This document shows positions 63,269-64,000 of a DNA stretch of 64,000 nt, piece after piece. The notes under the pieces are model-generated. The model worked only from the letters and a program-made list of their open reading frames with translations. It had not been told where the DNA came from and did not search any database. The DNA is from Fen-671 sp963794745. GTDB taxonomy: Bacteria > Actinomycetota > Acidimicrobiia > Acidimicrobiales > Palsa-688. The stretch is from contig CAWCEZ010000007.1 in NCBI GenBank assembly GCA_963794745.1, positions 470,027 through 534,026 of the forward strand, read 5' to 3'. Both the position numbers and the translations under genes were made by a program. How positions within the stretch are numbered: the stretch's first letter is position 1; every line of letters starts with the position of its first letter.

Positions 63269-64000
63269 CGTCGCAACCCCCGAAGCTGCAGCGACCGCAG
63301 CGACCCACCCAGCAGCACGGCAACAACGAGGAGAAAACCGTCAGCGAAGACCGTCCAGTAAGAGGGCAGGTTGAACACGAAGATCACGTCACCCAGCAGT
63401 GTCAAGGTCAATGCTCCGGCGATCGTCCCGATAAAACCACCTTGGCCGCCGAACAGGCTCGTGCCGCCAATGACGACTGCGGCGACCGCCGGCAGGATCA
63501 GGCCGTCGCCCGCCGTCGGGTCTCCCGAGGCGGTCAACATTGCATAGAACAGGGCCGCCACGGCGGCACACAGCCCGGAGATGGCGTACGTCACTACAAG
63601 AGTCCTCGGCCGGTGGACTCCCAAGATCCGGGCTCCTTCGCGGTCCGACCCGAGCGCAAAAATCCTGCGCGTGACCTGGTCTGCTTGAACCAGAGCCATA
63701 TGACAGCCATCACGACAATGGCCCACACCGCGTTGGGAATTCCCGCGGTCGACGCCCCGATCCAGTTCGAAAAACCTGTTGGGACCGAGCCGCCCTGGAT
63801 CGGCAGCACCTCCAGGGCCAGCCCGTCGAAGATCGACCAGGTAGCGAGTGTGACGATGAACGGCTGGAGCCGCAGAAACCCGATAAGGGCGCCATTAATC
63901 GCCCCCGCAGCAATACCCAAGGCGATGATCACGATGCTCCACACGAACGTCTGCGAGCCGTTCGTGAAATGAACCCCGGCGATCGCCGTCCCGAGCGACA
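63265..64000 (-). CDS. Ribose-type (CUT2) ABC transporter permease, partial and frameshifted
   Basis: Second RbsC-like permease, running off the right edge. The first frame reads from the edge through SIVIIALGIAAGAINGALIGFLRLQPFIVTLATWSIFDGLAL. After a break near 63660-63690 the C-terminal part continues RRIFALGSDREGARILGVHRPR and AVAAVVIGGTSLFGGQGGFIGTIAGAL. Both parts align with the neighbouring permease. The matching ATPase and binding protein should lie beyond 64000. The break is probably a sequencing indel. Confidence 0.87.

Noticed and set aside
1..64000. Treating the many broken genes as true pseudogenes
   Set aside because: Active-site motifs are intact on both sides of each break, several breaks are single-base changes in G/C runs, and no deletions or insertion sequences accompany them.
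1..64000. Prophage, transposon or integrated element boundaries
   Set aside because: No integrase, transposase, terminase or tRNA-adjacent repeat was found. The ParB-like gene is a StrR-type regulator, not a plasmid partition gene.

Overview
The window is high-GC DNA from a saprophytic, sugar-scavenging bacterium, most likely an actinomycete. Supporting signs are frequent GTG/TTG starts, StrR-type and LacI regulators, a DUF5317-like membrane protein, an ECF sigma factor next to a TPR-CHAT gene, and several carbohydrate ABC importers without their own ATPase. An acidimicrobial or related soil lineage is possible, but this is inference. No rRNA, tRNA, CRISPR array, transposase, integrase or phage gene is visible.

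Layout. Positions 1-7000 hold the end of a branched-chain amino-acid-type ABC operon (substrate-binding protein and LivH, running off the left edge), a rearranged osmoprotectant (OpuC/ProXWV-type) importer and an aldehyde dehydrogenase. Positions 7000-11330 hold a small secreted protein, a CHASE-GGDEF-EAL cyclic-di-GMP enzyme, a broken HEIAH-motif gene and a DUF5317-like membrane protein. Positions 11510-15340 form a compact operon: a 34-aa hydrophobic peptide, an ECF-like sigma factor, a 157-aa unknown and a TPR-CHAT (caspase-fold) protein. A StrR/ParB-N regulator converges on its 3' end. Positions 16300-22750 carry Tag DNA glycosylase, an MMPL exporter, an SDR, a GMC oxidoreductase with a fused N-terminal domain and a PaiB-like protein.

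Positions 22750-55840 are a large glycoside-utilisation region. One long minus-strand operon (34596 down to 22750) encodes a fucose/arabinose-isomerase-like enzyme, a CUT1 sugar importer, an unassigned alpha/alpha-barrel glycosidase-like protein, a GH116-type glucosidase, a TIM-barrel isomerase and a Gfo/Idh/MocA dehydrogenase. A FGGY kinase is transcribed separately but has the same promoter architecture and the same operator sequence. A second minus-strand set encodes a DhnA-type aldolase, a Gfo/Idh/MocA enzyme, a PfkB kinase and a GH42-type beta-galactosidase. It has its own 17-bp operator-like element at two promoters, next to a LacI regulator. Two more CUT1 importers, a second (intact) GH116 gene, an HSL-type esterase and a second LacI regulator follow. 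Positions 56890-64000 encode a sugar-acid oxidative route (IlvD/Edd dehydratase, SDR, FAH-family hydrolase, MDR dehydrogenase, SMP-30 lactonase) with two ribose-type ABC permeases.

Taken together the locus looks built to import oligosaccharides or glycosides, cleave them with GH116/GH42/unknown glycosidases, and route the monosaccharide either through isomerase-kinase-aldolase steps or through lactone-acid-diketo acid steps.

A major caveat: at least 16 reading-frame breaks fall in otherwise well-conserved genes. Several are single-base gains or losses in G/C homopolymers. This pattern is far more typical of uncorrected sequencing indels than of real gene decay, so I annotate these as full-length genes with a frameshift rather than as pseudogenes.
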